The translations under genes were made by a program, and so were the position numbers. Positions 1 to 6,280 of a stretch of DNA of 6,948 bases are shown here, piece after piece (within the stretch, counting starts at the first letter, position 1; every line of letters begins with the position of its first letter). Source of the stretch: CAYPTI01 sp964413525 [NCBI: uncultured bacterium] (GTDB lineage: Bacteria; T1Sed10-126); NCBI GenBank assembly GCA_964413525.1, contig CAYPTI010000097.1, positions 1 to 6,948 of the forward strand, read 5' to 3'. The notes below the pieces were generated by a model. That model was not told the DNA's origin. It made no database searches and saw only the letters and a program-made list of their open reading frames with translations.

Positions 1-650
1 GCGATAAACCGCCGGGTGGCTCCCACGAGCTGCAGGATATCAATTTCCTTCCGGCGGGAGACAACCGCAAGCTGCACGGCGTTGACGATGATCACCACGG
101 CCACCAGCGTGATCACGATCCCCAGGATCAGCAGCGTCCCCTGGAGAAGCTGTCCCAGGGTCTCGAGCTGACGGATTTCGGCCTGACCGTACTCAACCGA
201 AAGCACCCCGTCCCGGCCGCTCAATTCCTCCACGAGCGACTCCACGTCCCCCAGTCGATCCGGCCGGATGCTCAGGTCCAGGGAGGCCGGCAGCGGATTT
301 TGCTCCAGCCCGTCCAGAATTCGGGCCCCGTCCTCTCCCAGCATGGATCGCATCCGATCCATCGCCTGATCCTGACTGATGAATTCAACCGACGCCACCC
401 GGGTGTCCGCGGCCAGGTCCGAGCGGAGGCCGTCCAGCGTCCGGTCATCCAGCCCGTCCTCCAGAAACACCGAAACAGTCGTGTCCGATTTTACATCCTC
501 GAGAAAATCCGACAGGTTCTGCTGAACCAGAAGCACCGATCCGACCACCATCAACGCCAGCGCGGTGGTGCCCACGGCCACCAGGTTCATCAACCTCCTC
601 CGGGTCAGGTTGGATAGGGCCGAGGAGAGAAGGTACCCCCATGAATTCAC
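1..650 (-). CDS. ftsX: Cell-division protein FtsX, 5' part only (runs off the window)
   Basis: FtsX is the membrane subunit of the FtsEX complex, which sits at the division site and activates peptidoglycan hydrolases. The visible 216 codons begin at a GTG that overlaps the ftsE stop as GTGA. A GGAGG four bases upstream supports this start; a nearby ATG at 640-642 lies in another frame. The protein has a short cytoplasmic N-terminus rich in arginine (NLTRRR), a first membrane segment at about residues 20-42 and an extracytoplasmic domain at about 43-168. A second membrane segment spans about 172-197. The cytoplasmic motif after it, SRRKEIDILQLVGATRRFI (198-216), is a hallmark of FtsX and related permeases. 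The family is about 300 residues long, so roughly the last 80-90, with two more membrane segments, lie outside the window. The frame is intact throughout the visible part. The adjacent ftsE makes the call firm. Confidence 0.95.
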   Translation of the reverse strand, partial: MNSWGYLLSSALSNLTRRRLMNLVAVGTTALALMVVGSVLLVQQNLSDFLEDVKSDTTVSVFLEDGLDDRTLDGLRSDLAADTRVASVEFISQDQAMDRMRSMLGEDGARILDGLEQNPLPASLDLSIRPDRLGDVESLVEELSGRDGVLSVEYGQAEIRQLETLGQLLQGTLLILGIVITLVAVVIIVNAVQLAVVSRRKEIDILQLVGATRRFI

Positions 651-1342
651 GATTCCTCCGCCCTCCGGACGAGCGTCCGATCCGGCTGGTCAACCAGGCG
701 GCCCTCTTCCAATCGGAGGGCGGGATGGTCGTAATGTTCGGCGGTCATCCGGTCGTGGGTCGCCACCAGCAGGGTGGTTCCCCTCCGGTTGATCTGTTCC
801 ATCAGATCCAGGATGTCCCGCGACAGGTTGGGGTCGAGGTTTCCGGTGGGTTCGTCGGCCAGCAGAATGTCAGGGTCTTTGACCAGCGCGCGAGCAAAAC
901 TCAACCGCTGCTGTTCGCCGGCCGACAGGGTACGGGGAGGACTGGAGCGTTTGTCGGACAGTCCGAGCTGGCTCAGGACGTCCATAACCCGGGGATTGAT
1001 CTCCCGTTTTGACTTTCCCTGAACCAGCAGGGCAATCGCCACATTCTCGAACACGGTCCGGTCCATCATCAGGTGAAAGTCCTGAAACACGACCCCGATC
1101 CGTCGACGCAGGTAGGGGATTTCTCCGGCTGACAGCTTGCCAATGTTCTGTCCGTCCAGGAGCACCTGTCCCCGGCTGGGTTCCAGGTCCCGGTAAACGA
1201 GCCTCATCAGGGTGGTTTTCCCGGCCCCGGAGGGTCCGTAGAGGAAATGGAAACTTCCCTCCGCCAGCTGGAAGGTTACCTCTTCGAGGGCGGTATTCCG
1301 GTCGAACTCCTTGCTGACGTGATGAAATTGAATCAGTGACAC
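647..1342 (-). CDS. ftsE: Cell-division ATP-binding protein FtsE
   Basis: FtsE is the cytoplasmic ATPase of FtsEX; it binds FtsX and drives septal hydrolase activation. The 231 residues match the family (E. coli about 222). All ABC motifs are present in order: Walker A GPSGAGKTT (36-44), Q-loop VFQDFH (Gln87), signature LSAGEQQR (139-146), Walker B ILLADEPTGNLD (159-170) and the H-loop histidine (His196). The signature has Ala where LSGGEQQR is usual. The start is GTG giving MSLIQFHHV; its Shine-Dalgarno is weak (GGGCGGGAA region), and 22 bases separate it from the asd stop. The end overlaps ftsX by four bases. LolD and MacB-type ATPases are close relatives, but the downstream FtsX settles the identity. 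The usual FtsEX neighbours (ftsY, an EnvC-like factor) are not on the visible side. Confidence 0.95.
   Translation of the reverse strand: MSLIQFHHVSKEFDRNTALEEVTFQLAEGSFHFLYGPSGAGKTTLMRLVYRDLEPSRGQVLLDGQNIGKLSAGEIPYLRRRIGVVFQDFHLMMDRTVFENVAIALLVQGKSKREINPRVMDVLSQLGLSDKRSSPPRTLSAGEQQRLSFARALVKDPDILLADEPTGNLDPNLSRDILDLMEQINRRGTTLLVATHDRMTAEHYDHPALRLEEGRLVDQPDRTLVRRAEES
655..659 (-). promoter_or_regulatory. Ribosome binding site deciding the ftsX GTG start
   Basis: The minus strand reads GGAGG, then four bases, then GTG at 650-648. The site lies inside the last codons of ftsE. It fixes ftsX translation to the GTGA overlap rather than to the out-of-frame ATG eight bases further on. Confidence 0.7.
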
Positions 1343-1364
1343 GATGGTTCCCGCCCTGAACCGC

Positions 1365-2396
1365 TCAAACCGGCTCCGGCGTCAGCAATCCCCGACGTAC
1401 CAGCTCCTCGGCGATCTGTACCGTGTTCAGGGCGGCTCCCTTGCGGAGGTTGTCGGCCACCACCCAGGCGTTGAACCCGTGCTTGAGGCCCGGGTCGCGA
1501 CGGATTCGACCCACGTACACCGGATCCCGTCCGTCCGCGCTCAACATGGTCGGATACACGGAGGCATGAGGATCGTCCTGAACCTCCACCCCGTCAAACT
1601 CGTCCATCAGCGATCGGACCTCATCCACCGAACAGGGTTCCACGGTTTCAACGTTTACCGCTTCCCCGTGGCAGTTGGCCACCGGAATCCGGACCGCGGT
1701 CGGGGACACCTGGATCGTGTCGTCCTCGAGAATCTTCCGGGTCTCCCAGACCATCTTCATTTCTTCCTTCGTGTAGCGGTCGTGATCGTCCAGCGTTGGG
1801 CCGATCTCGGGGATCGCATTGAAGGCAATCGGATGGGGAAATTCCTCCCCCGCCTCCACGTCCTCTCCGTCCAGCGCCCGGCGGGTCTGGTCCATCAGTT
1901 CATCCCGAGCACTCTGACCCGCCCCGCTGGCCGCCTGGTACGTGTTGACCACGATCCGTCGGATGCCCAGTTCCCGGTGTACCGGCGCCAGGGCCATCAC
2001 CATCTGGGTGGTGCTGCAGTTGGGGTTCGCGATCAGCCCGTCGTGATCCTCCAGGGCATGGGGGTTGATCTCCGGAACCACCAGCGGAACCTCCGGGTCG
2101 TACCGGAAGGCACTGCTGTTGTCCACGATCACACAGCCCGCTTCAAGAATTCTGTCGGCGTGGTCTTTGACCACCCCGGAACCGGCCGAAAAGAGGACCA
2201 CGTCAATGCCGGAGAAGTCAAATTCGGACAGCACCCGGACCTCCAGGTCCTCCCCGTTGAAGGACAGCGATTGTCCCCTGGATCGGGGACTCGCGAGGGG
2301 AACGAGGGTTTCCAGCTCCAGGTCTCGTTCCTCCAGTATGGACAGCATTTCCCGGCCGACGGCTCCCGTCGCACCGGCCACGGCCAGTCGTACCAT
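1365..2396 (-). CDS. asd: Aspartate-semialdehyde dehydrogenase
   Basis: Asd reduces aspartyl phosphate to aspartate semialdehyde with NADPH in the cytoplasm, the branch point to lysine/diaminopimelate, threonine and methionine. The 343-residue product has full family length. Visible motifs are the N-terminal nucleotide-binding GATGAVG (8-14), NSSAFR (93-98), the catalytic cysteine in PNCSTT (Cys127), QAASGAG (154-160), RIPV (236-239) with the catalytic histidine at His243, and the C-terminal WVVADNLRKGAALN (311-324). His243 sits in NCHGE where GHSE or a close variant is common. The protein is strongly acidic (about 60 Asp+Glu to 31 Lys+Arg). Its ATG shares one base with the leuB stop (TGATG), with GGAGG at 2406-2410 nine bases upstream, inside leuB. 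It is probably co-transcribed with leuB. Confidence 0.97.
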   Translation of the reverse strand: MVRLAVAGATGAVGREMLSILEERDLELETLVPLASPRSRGQSLSFNGEDLEVRVLSEFDFSGIDVVLFSAGSGVVKDHADRILEAGCVIVDNSSAFRYDPEVPLVVPEINPHALEDHDGLIANPNCSTTQMVMALAPVHRELGIRRIVVNTYQAASGAGQSARDELMDQTRRALDGEDVEAGEEFPHPIAFNAIPEIGPTLDDHDRYTKEEMKMVWETRKILEDDTIQVSPTAVRIPVANCHGEAVNVETVEPCSVDEVRSLMDEFDGVEVQDDPHASVYPTMLSADGRDPVYVGRIRRDPGLKHGFNAWVVADNLRKGAALNTVQIAEELVRRGLLTPEPV

Positions 2397-3490
2397 CAGG
2401 CGACACCTCCGGAAACACGGCTGGTCAACCTGTCAATAATAAGGTTCCCCATTTCCTCCGTCGAACAGACCGGGTCGTCCTCTCCGGCCAGGTCGGCCGT
2501 CCGGGCCCCCTCCGCCAGGACGTCGGCCACGGCCTCCTCAATCCGGTCCGCCCAGTCCGTTCGGTCCAGGCTGAACCGGAACATCATCGCCACGGACAGG
2601 ATCATGGCGATGGGGTTGGCCAGACCCTCTCCGGCAATGTCCGGAGCGGTCCCGTGGACCGGCTCGTACATACCCAGGGTTGATTCCCCCAGGCTGGCCG
2701 AGGGCAGCAACCCGATGGAGCCGCATACCTGAGCGGCTTCGTCCGACAGGATGTCCCCGAACAGGTTTCCGGTCACGATAACATCAAACTGACCCGGGTC
2801 GCGAATCAGCTGCATGGCGGCGTTGTCCACGTACAGGTGGTTCAGGTCGAGGTCCTCCGGCACCGCGTCGATCACCGTCTCCCGCCAGACCTGGGAGCTT
2901 TCGAGCACGTTGGCTTTGTCCACGGAGGTCAGTTTGCCCTGCCGCTTCCGGGCCGCATCCACGGCCACGTCGGTAATTCGTTCGATCTCCGCGGCGGTGT
3001 AGGAGAGGGTGTTGAACCCTCGCCGCGTCCCGCCGGACCCCTCGATTCCCTTGGGAAGCGAAAAATACACCCCGCCGGTGAGTTCCCGGACAATCAGCAG
3101 GTCCAGTCGCCGGGCCAGCTCGTTCTTCAACGGCGAACTGTCCACCAGTTCGGGATACACTTTCGCCGGTCGGAGGTTGGCGAACAACTCGCATTCCTTC
3201 CTCAATTGAAGCAGGGCTTTTTCCGGCCGGCGATTCATCGGGAGGTCATCCCATCTGGGCCCTCCCACCGCTCCCAGAAGGATGGAATCAGCCTCCTGAC
3301 AACGGGCGAGCACGTCGTCGGTCAAAGGGGTATCGTGTTCCTCCAGGGAGGCTCCCCCGACCAGACCTTTCTCGACCTTGAGTTCGAGGTCTCTCGCCTC
3401 TCGCTCCACCAGGTCCAGCACCCGACGGGCCTGGGTTACAACTTCCGGTCCGATTCCGTCCCCCGGTAACAGCATGATCTTAAAACTCAT
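2396..3490 (-). CDS. leuB: 3-isopropylmalate dehydrogenase
   Basis: LeuB oxidatively decarboxylates 3-isopropylmalate with NAD+ to give 2-oxoisocaproate, the leucine precursor; it works as a cytoplasmic dimer. The chosen start gives 364 residues, the usual length. Motifs: LLPGDGIGPEV near the N-terminus, substrate-binding Arg97, Arg107 and Arg135, RELTGGVYF with catalytic Tyr142, VDKANVLE with Lys192, metal ligands Asp222, Asp246 and Asp250 (within GNLFGDILSD), and EPVHGTAPDIAG (276-287). The RELTGGVYF motif separates it from isocitrate dehydrogenase, and length and asd linkage from tartrate dehydrogenase. The frame also reaches an ATG at 3532, but that adds 14 residues unlike the family. The ATG at 3490 has GAGGGAG nine bases upstream. 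leuA, leuC and leuD are not adjacent. A 219-base gap separates it from pssA, so leuB-asd probably has its own promoter. Confidence 0.97.
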   Translation of the reverse strand: MSFKIMLLPGDGIGPEVVTQARRVLDLVEREARDLELKVEKGLVGGASLEEHDTPLTDDVLARCQEADSILLGAVGGPRWDDLPMNRRPEKALLQLRKECELFANLRPAKVYPELVDSSPLKNELARRLDLLIVRELTGGVYFSLPKGIEGSGGTRRGFNTLSYTAAEIERITDVAVDAARKRQGKLTSVDKANVLESSQVWRETVIDAVPEDLDLNHLYVDNAAMQLIRDPGQFDVIVTGNLFGDILSDEAAQVCGSIGLLPSASLGESTLGMYEPVHGTAPDIAGEGLANPIAMILSVAMMFRFSLDRTDWADRIEEAVADVLAEGARTADLAGEDDPVCSTEEMGNLIIDRLTSRVSGGVA

Positions 3491-3499
3491 ACCAATCCG

Positions 3500-3506
3500 C
3501 TCCCTC
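3500..3506 (-). promoter_or_regulatory. Ribosome binding site deciding the leuB start
   Basis: The minus strand reads GAGGGAG nine bases before the ATG at 3490. It supports MSFKIMLLPG as the true N-terminus over the longer reading from 3532. Confidence 0.7.
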
Positions 3507-3517
3507 ACGGCACAGCA

Positions 3518-3537
3518 ACGGGTAAAAATCAACCCGT
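3518..3537. repeat. Short perfect inverted repeat in the leuB leader
   Basis: ACGGGT (3518-3523) and ACCCGT (3532-3537) form a perfect six-base inverted repeat around an eight-base AT-rich loop. It lies 28-47 bases before the leuB start. No T-run follows on either strand, so it does not look like a terminator. It falls at or just after the transcription start expected from the -10-like TAGAAT, where an operator or leader hairpin would be plausible. A six-base stem could be chance. Confidence 0.4.
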
Positions 3538-3538
3538 A

Positions 3539-3567
3539 ATTCTATCCAATTCTGCCGGAAAGAACCA
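3539..3567 (-). promoter_or_regulatory. Candidate promoter for leuB-asd
   Basis: The minus strand has TAGAAT (3544-3539), five of six to the sigma-70 -10 consensus, in a locally AT-richer stretch. Seventeen bases upstream is TGGTTC (3567-3562), a poor match to TTGACA. The position, about 50 bases before leuB and after a long non-coding gap, is sensible, but only the -10 box gives real support. Confidence 0.3.
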
Positions 3568-3709
3568 GCCAGAAGGTCCGAACAACGGGGGTCACGATGC
3601 CGTGAACGTGATTGAACCGTCCCGCCGAGGGAATCGGACACAGCTTCATTCATTCGGTCGTCCGTCCCTAAACGTCCGGGTAAGCCGTCCGTTCATGCCG
3701 ACCCACCGG

Positions 3710-4495
3710 TTAACCGGCCGGGTCGGGGTCGAGTCCCCACTCCCAGGCGCCGGGAACAAACCCCAGGACCAGGTAGGCGAGAAACAGCACCACCACGACG
3801 GCCATCGGAACCAGCACCACCAGGACGACGAACACCACCCCGAGAGCAGCCGCGGGCCAGGGGTGGTGCCGGAACCAGCCGAGGTTCTTAAACGACGGGT
3901 ACCGACGGCTGCTCAGCATCAGGTAGGAGAGCAGAACCACGATCAGGGGAGCAAGATACAGGTAGGTCAGCGTAAAATTCGCCGGAACCGGCCCCAGGCC
4001 GGGGAGCAACCGCTGCTCGAGAAAGACCAGCGCCACCACGGCCCCCGCCGCGCAGGGCGAGGGCAGTCCGTTGAAGTACTTCAATCGCTCCCCGCGACGG
4101 TCGTAGGCATTAAATCGGGCCAGCCGCATGGCGGCTCCGCTGGCGAACAGAAAGGCCACCAGCATTCCCAGGTGATAGTGAACCGCCGCCAGCCAGAGGT
4201 TGAAGGCCAGCACCGACGGCGCCAGACCGAAGGAAACCATGTCGGCCAGGGAATCGAGTTCCACGCCGAATTCGCTGACGTTGTCGGTCATCCGGGCGAT
4301 CCGTCCGTCCAGCCCGTCGAGCAAGAACGCCGCCACGATCGCTATCCCGGAGAGCACCGGTTCGTGTTGAAACGCCATCAGGATGGCGTAAAAACCCAGC
4401 AGCATGTTGAGCAGGGTCAGCACGGTGGGAACCAGAAAGATCCCCCGGGACAGGGTTTGTTTTACAGGGTTATTTTCGTCCTCCCGATCACTCAT
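3710..4495 (-). CDS. pssA: CDP-diacylglycerol-serine O-phosphatidyltransferase
   Basis: PssA transfers phosphatidyl from CDP-diacylglycerol to L-serine, making phosphatidylserine in the inner membrane. The 261-residue product matches the CDP-alcohol phosphotransferase pattern DGx2ARx8Gx3Dx3D exactly, from Asp60 (DGLDGRIAR) to Asp85, with metal-binding Asp60, Asp63, Asp81 and Asp85. NLWLA and the conserved ARFNAY (126-131) and YFNGLPSP (140-147) segments are typical of the integral-membrane (type II) PssA rather than PgsA. About seven or eight hydrophobic segments follow a short polar N-terminus. The start codon overlaps the psd stop as ATGA. There is no clear Shine-Dalgarno before it, so translation is probably coupled to psd. 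The partner Psd uses its product, which confirms serine as the likely alcohol. Confidence 0.94.
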   Translation of the reverse strand: MSDREDENNPVKQTLSRGIFLVPTVLTLLNMLLGFYAILMAFQHEPVLSGIAIVAAFLLDGLDGRIARMTDNVSEFGVELDSLADMVSFGLAPSVLAFNLWLAAVHYHLGMLVAFLFASGAAMRLARFNAYDRRGERLKYFNGLPSPCAAGAVVALVFLEQRLLPGLGPVPANFTLTYLYLAPLIVVLLSYLMLSSRRYPSFKNLGWFRHHPWPAAALGVVFVVLVVLVPMAVVVVLFLAYLVLGFVPGAWEWGLDPDPAG

Positions 4496-5148
4496 CGGGT
4501 GCGGGCGACCACGGTTCGACCCCCGCGCACCAGGTCCCCCTCCTCGATCCGGGCCTCCACGTCGTCAGGGAGCACCAGGTCCGTCCGGCTGCCAAAGCTG
4601 ATCATGCCAAAACGATCCCCCCGTTCGTACCGGTCGCCCGGCTGGATCCAGACGTGGATGCGTCGGGCCAGCATCCCGGCCACCTGCCAGACTTCAAACC
4701 GGCGGCCCTCCGGGTCCTCACAGAGGTGCCGTGTCCGTTCGTTTCGATCGAGAATATCGTCGTCAAAAGCGGGCCGGAACTCCCCCTCGTGGTGCTCCGA
4801 GTCGACCAGGGAGCCGTCCACCGGCATCCGGTTGACGTGGACGTTGAACACCGTCAGGAAGATCACGATCCTCGTCCGTCCGTCCGGGTCCGGCCCCACC
4901 TCCGAAACAATGCCGTCGGCCGGCGACAGCCAAACGTCATCCGTTGACTCGGCCGGCGTCCGCGGGGGATCCCGAAAAAAATATCCGACGAACAGGGTCA
5001 GGGCGACGGCGGGAACGAACAGGTACCCCCAGGTCGAACCGGTCAGGACCCAGAACCCGTACAGGACGAGAGCCGGCACCCCCGTCCCGAAAATCCACGG
5101 CCAGCCCTGGGGACGAATCCGGAACCGCGGTACGCCGGTGTCGGTCAG
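4492..5148 (-). CDS. psd: Phosphatidylserine decarboxylase proenzyme, probable CTG start
   Basis: Psd converts phosphatidylserine to phosphatidylethanolamine using a pyruvoyl group made by self-cleavage. It belongs to the short form of the family (about 200-220 residues). Numbering from the CTG gives 218 residues: two membrane segments (about 21-36 and 41-57), FFRDPPR, SPADG with Asp78, VFNVHVNR with His104, DSEHHEG with His120, and FGSR (185-188), where cleavage between Gly186 and Ser187 is expected. The first standard start is GTG at 5079 (195 residues), but that cuts into the first membrane segment and removes RIRPQGWPWI, which resembles the family's N-terminal IAREGYPFI. Upstream to the in-frame stop, the only start-like codon is CTG at 5148, with GAAGAGGG eight bases before it. 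This places the start four bases after the ilvC stop. The end overlaps pssA. Confidence 0.93.
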   Translation of the reverse strand: MTDTGVPRFRIRPQGWPWIFGTGVPALVLYGFWVLTGSTWGYLFVPAVALTLFVGYFFRDPPRTPAESTDDVWLSPADGIVSEVGPDPDGRTRIVIFLTVFNVHVNRMPVDGSLVDSEHHEGEFRPAFDDDILDRNERTRHLCEDPEGRRFEVWQVAGMLARRIHVWIQPGDRYERGDRFGMISFGSRTDLVLPDDVEARIEEGDLVRGGRTVVARTR

Positions 5149-5152
5149 GAAG

Positions 5153-6163
5153 CTAGCCCTCTTCGGTCCGGCGTTTCTCCAGCCAGTCCATCATCCCGCG
5201 GACCCGTTCTCCGACTTCCTCGATGGGATGCTCCGCGTGGGCTTCCTTGCGGGAATTGTACTCGGGCCGGCCCGACTGGTTCTCAAGCAGCCACTCCCGG
5301 GCGAACTGTCCGGTCTGGATCTCGTCCAGGATCTGCTTCATTTCCTCCCGGGTTTCGTCGGTGATCACCCGGGGACCCCGGGTCAGGTCGCCGTACTCGG
5401 CCGTGTCCGAGCAGGAATCCCGCATCCACTGGATGCCCCCCTCGTGGATCAGGTCGGTGATCAACTTGAGCTCGTGGAGGCACTCGAAATACGCCACCTC
5501 GGGCTGGTACCCCTCGTCCATCAGCGTCTCAAAGGCCGCCATGATCAGGTGGCTGACCCCTCCGCACAGGATGGTCTGTTCACCGAACAGGTCGGTCTCG
5601 CACTCCTCCTTGAACGTGGTCTTGATGGCTCCCGCTCCGGTGCCTCCGATCCCCTTGGAATAGGCCAGCGTTCGGTCCCACGCGTCACCGGTGGCGTCCT
5701 GATTCACCGCCACCAGGTTCGGGGTTCCCACTCCGTCCACGTACATCGACCGAACCACGTGGCCCGGTCCCTTCGGAGCGACGAGCGCCACGTCCACGAA
5801 GTCGGGCGGCTCGACCTGGTAGAACCGGATGTTGAACCCGTGTCCGAAGACCAGCATGTCCCCTTCGTTCAGTTCCGGTTCGATCTGCTCCTCGTAAACG
5901 GTCCGCTGGGTCTCGTCGGGAATGAGAAACGCGATCACGTCCCCCCGGCTGGCCGCTTCGGAGGTATCGTAGACGTCGAGTCCGGCGTTCTCGGCGCTCT
6001 GCCGGGACGAGCTTTCGGGGCGCAACCCCACGATCACGTCAACCCCGCTGTCCCGCAGGTTCAGCGCATGGGCGTGGCCCTGACTTCCGTATCCGATCAC
6101 GGCCACGGTCTGTCCTTCAAGATCCGCCAGTTCCGCGTCGTCGTCATAAAAAATTTCCGCCAC
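5153..6163 (-). CDS. ilvC: Ketol-acid reductoisomerase
   Basis: IlvC isomerises and reduces acetolactate or acetohydroxybutyrate to the dihydroxy acids of valine/leucine and isoleucine synthesis. At 336 residues it is the short, class I form. The nucleotide site is GYGSQG (24-29); the following loop has Arg48, Ser51 and Ser53, suggesting NADPH, with an unusual Glu50. Catalytic residues are His108, Lys131, the Mg ligands Asp191 and Glu195 in ETDLFGEQ, and Glu227 and Glu231. The usual MRYSIS(N/D)TAEYG reads [12 protein letters not shown], so pocket Ile becomes Cys251, next to conserved Ser252. The protein is very acidic (about 65 Asp+Glu, 27 Lys+Arg, 8 Lys). The start is GTG with a consensus AGGAGG seven bases upstream. 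A 117-base gap to ilvN shows no terminator or ORF. psd follows within four bases if it starts at CTG. Confidence 0.97.
   Translation of the reverse strand: MAEIFYDDDAELADLEGQTVAVIGYGSQGHAHALNLRDSGVDVIVGLRPESSSRQSAENAGLDVYDTSEAASRGDVIAFLIPDETQRTVYEEQIEPELNEGDMLVFGHGFNIRFYQVEPPDFVDVALVAPKGPGHVVRSMYVDGVGTPNLVAVNQDATGDAWDRTLAYSKGIGGTGAGAIKTTFKEECETDLFGEQTILCGGVSHLIMAAFETLMDEGYQPEVAYFECLHELKLITDLIHEGGIQWMRDSCSDTAEYGDLTRGPRVITDETREEMKQILDEIQTGQFAREWLLENQSGRPEYNSRKEAHAEHPIEEVGERVRGMMDWLEKRRTEEG
5157..5164 (-). promoter_or_regulatory. Ribosome binding site supporting the psd CTG start
   Basis: The minus strand reads GAAGAGGG, ending eight bases before the CTG at 5148 and lying within the last ilvC codons. 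The identical octamer precedes ilvN (6791-6798) by six bases, so it is a motif this genome uses for initiation. Confidence 0.55.
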
Positions 6164-6170
6164 GGGTATT

Positions 6171-6176
6171 CCTCCT
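6171..6176 (-). promoter_or_regulatory. Consensus ribosome binding site fixing the ilvC GTG start
   Basis: AGGAGG on the minus strand lies seven bases before the GTG at 6163, the strongest Shine-Dalgarno in the window. It supports the GTG as start and suggests high IlvC expression. Confidence 0.8.
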
Positions 6177-6280
6177 AATTGAATTTGTTGATCCTTCCGT
6201 CCGGTTGAACGGGGCTGCCGTACGTTCCCCTCCGAGGGATCCGGCGAAACGTCTTCCTTCCTCGGAACCCGGGTATCAGC

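Larger units (their letters stand above)
3491..3709. other. Non-coding gap between pssA and leuB
   Basis: These 219 bases form the longest gene-free stretch between two genes. I see no credible ORF, tRNA or T-run terminator. It holds the leuB ribosome binding site, the inverted repeat and candidate promoter near its left end, a small TCACG/CGTGA inverted repeat at 3592-3605, and three CGTCCG copies at 3659, 3673 and 3686. In Geobacter-like arrangements leuA would begin here; no remnant of it is recognisable. Confidence 0.6.

Noticed and set aside
1344-2732. Plus-strand open frame of 462 codons opposite asd and leuB
   Set aside because: It mirrors two confident genes, has a shadow-like composition and no family resemblance.
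3491-3532. Longer leuB N-terminus from the ATG at 3532
   Set aside because: The extra 14 residues are unlike LeuB. The ATG at 3490 has a good ribosome binding site and gives the usual N-terminus. The longer start would also fall on the inverted repeat.
3518-3537. ACGGGT/ACCCGT hairpin as a terminator of pssA
   Set aside because: It lies about 170 bases past pssA and close to leuB, and no T-run follows the second arm on either strand.
3602-6178. Plus-strand open frame of 858 codons opposite pssA, psd and ilvC
   Set aside because: It is antisense to three well-identified genes. Its product is rich in His, Gln and Arg with no recognisable domain, as expected for the complement of GC-rich coding DNA with few TTA, CTA and TCA words in the relevant frames.
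6164-6280. Small CCCT-CGG-AGGG hairpin between ilvN and ilvC, considered as a terminator or attenuator
   Set aside because: The stem is about four bases with no T-run after it; too short to support.
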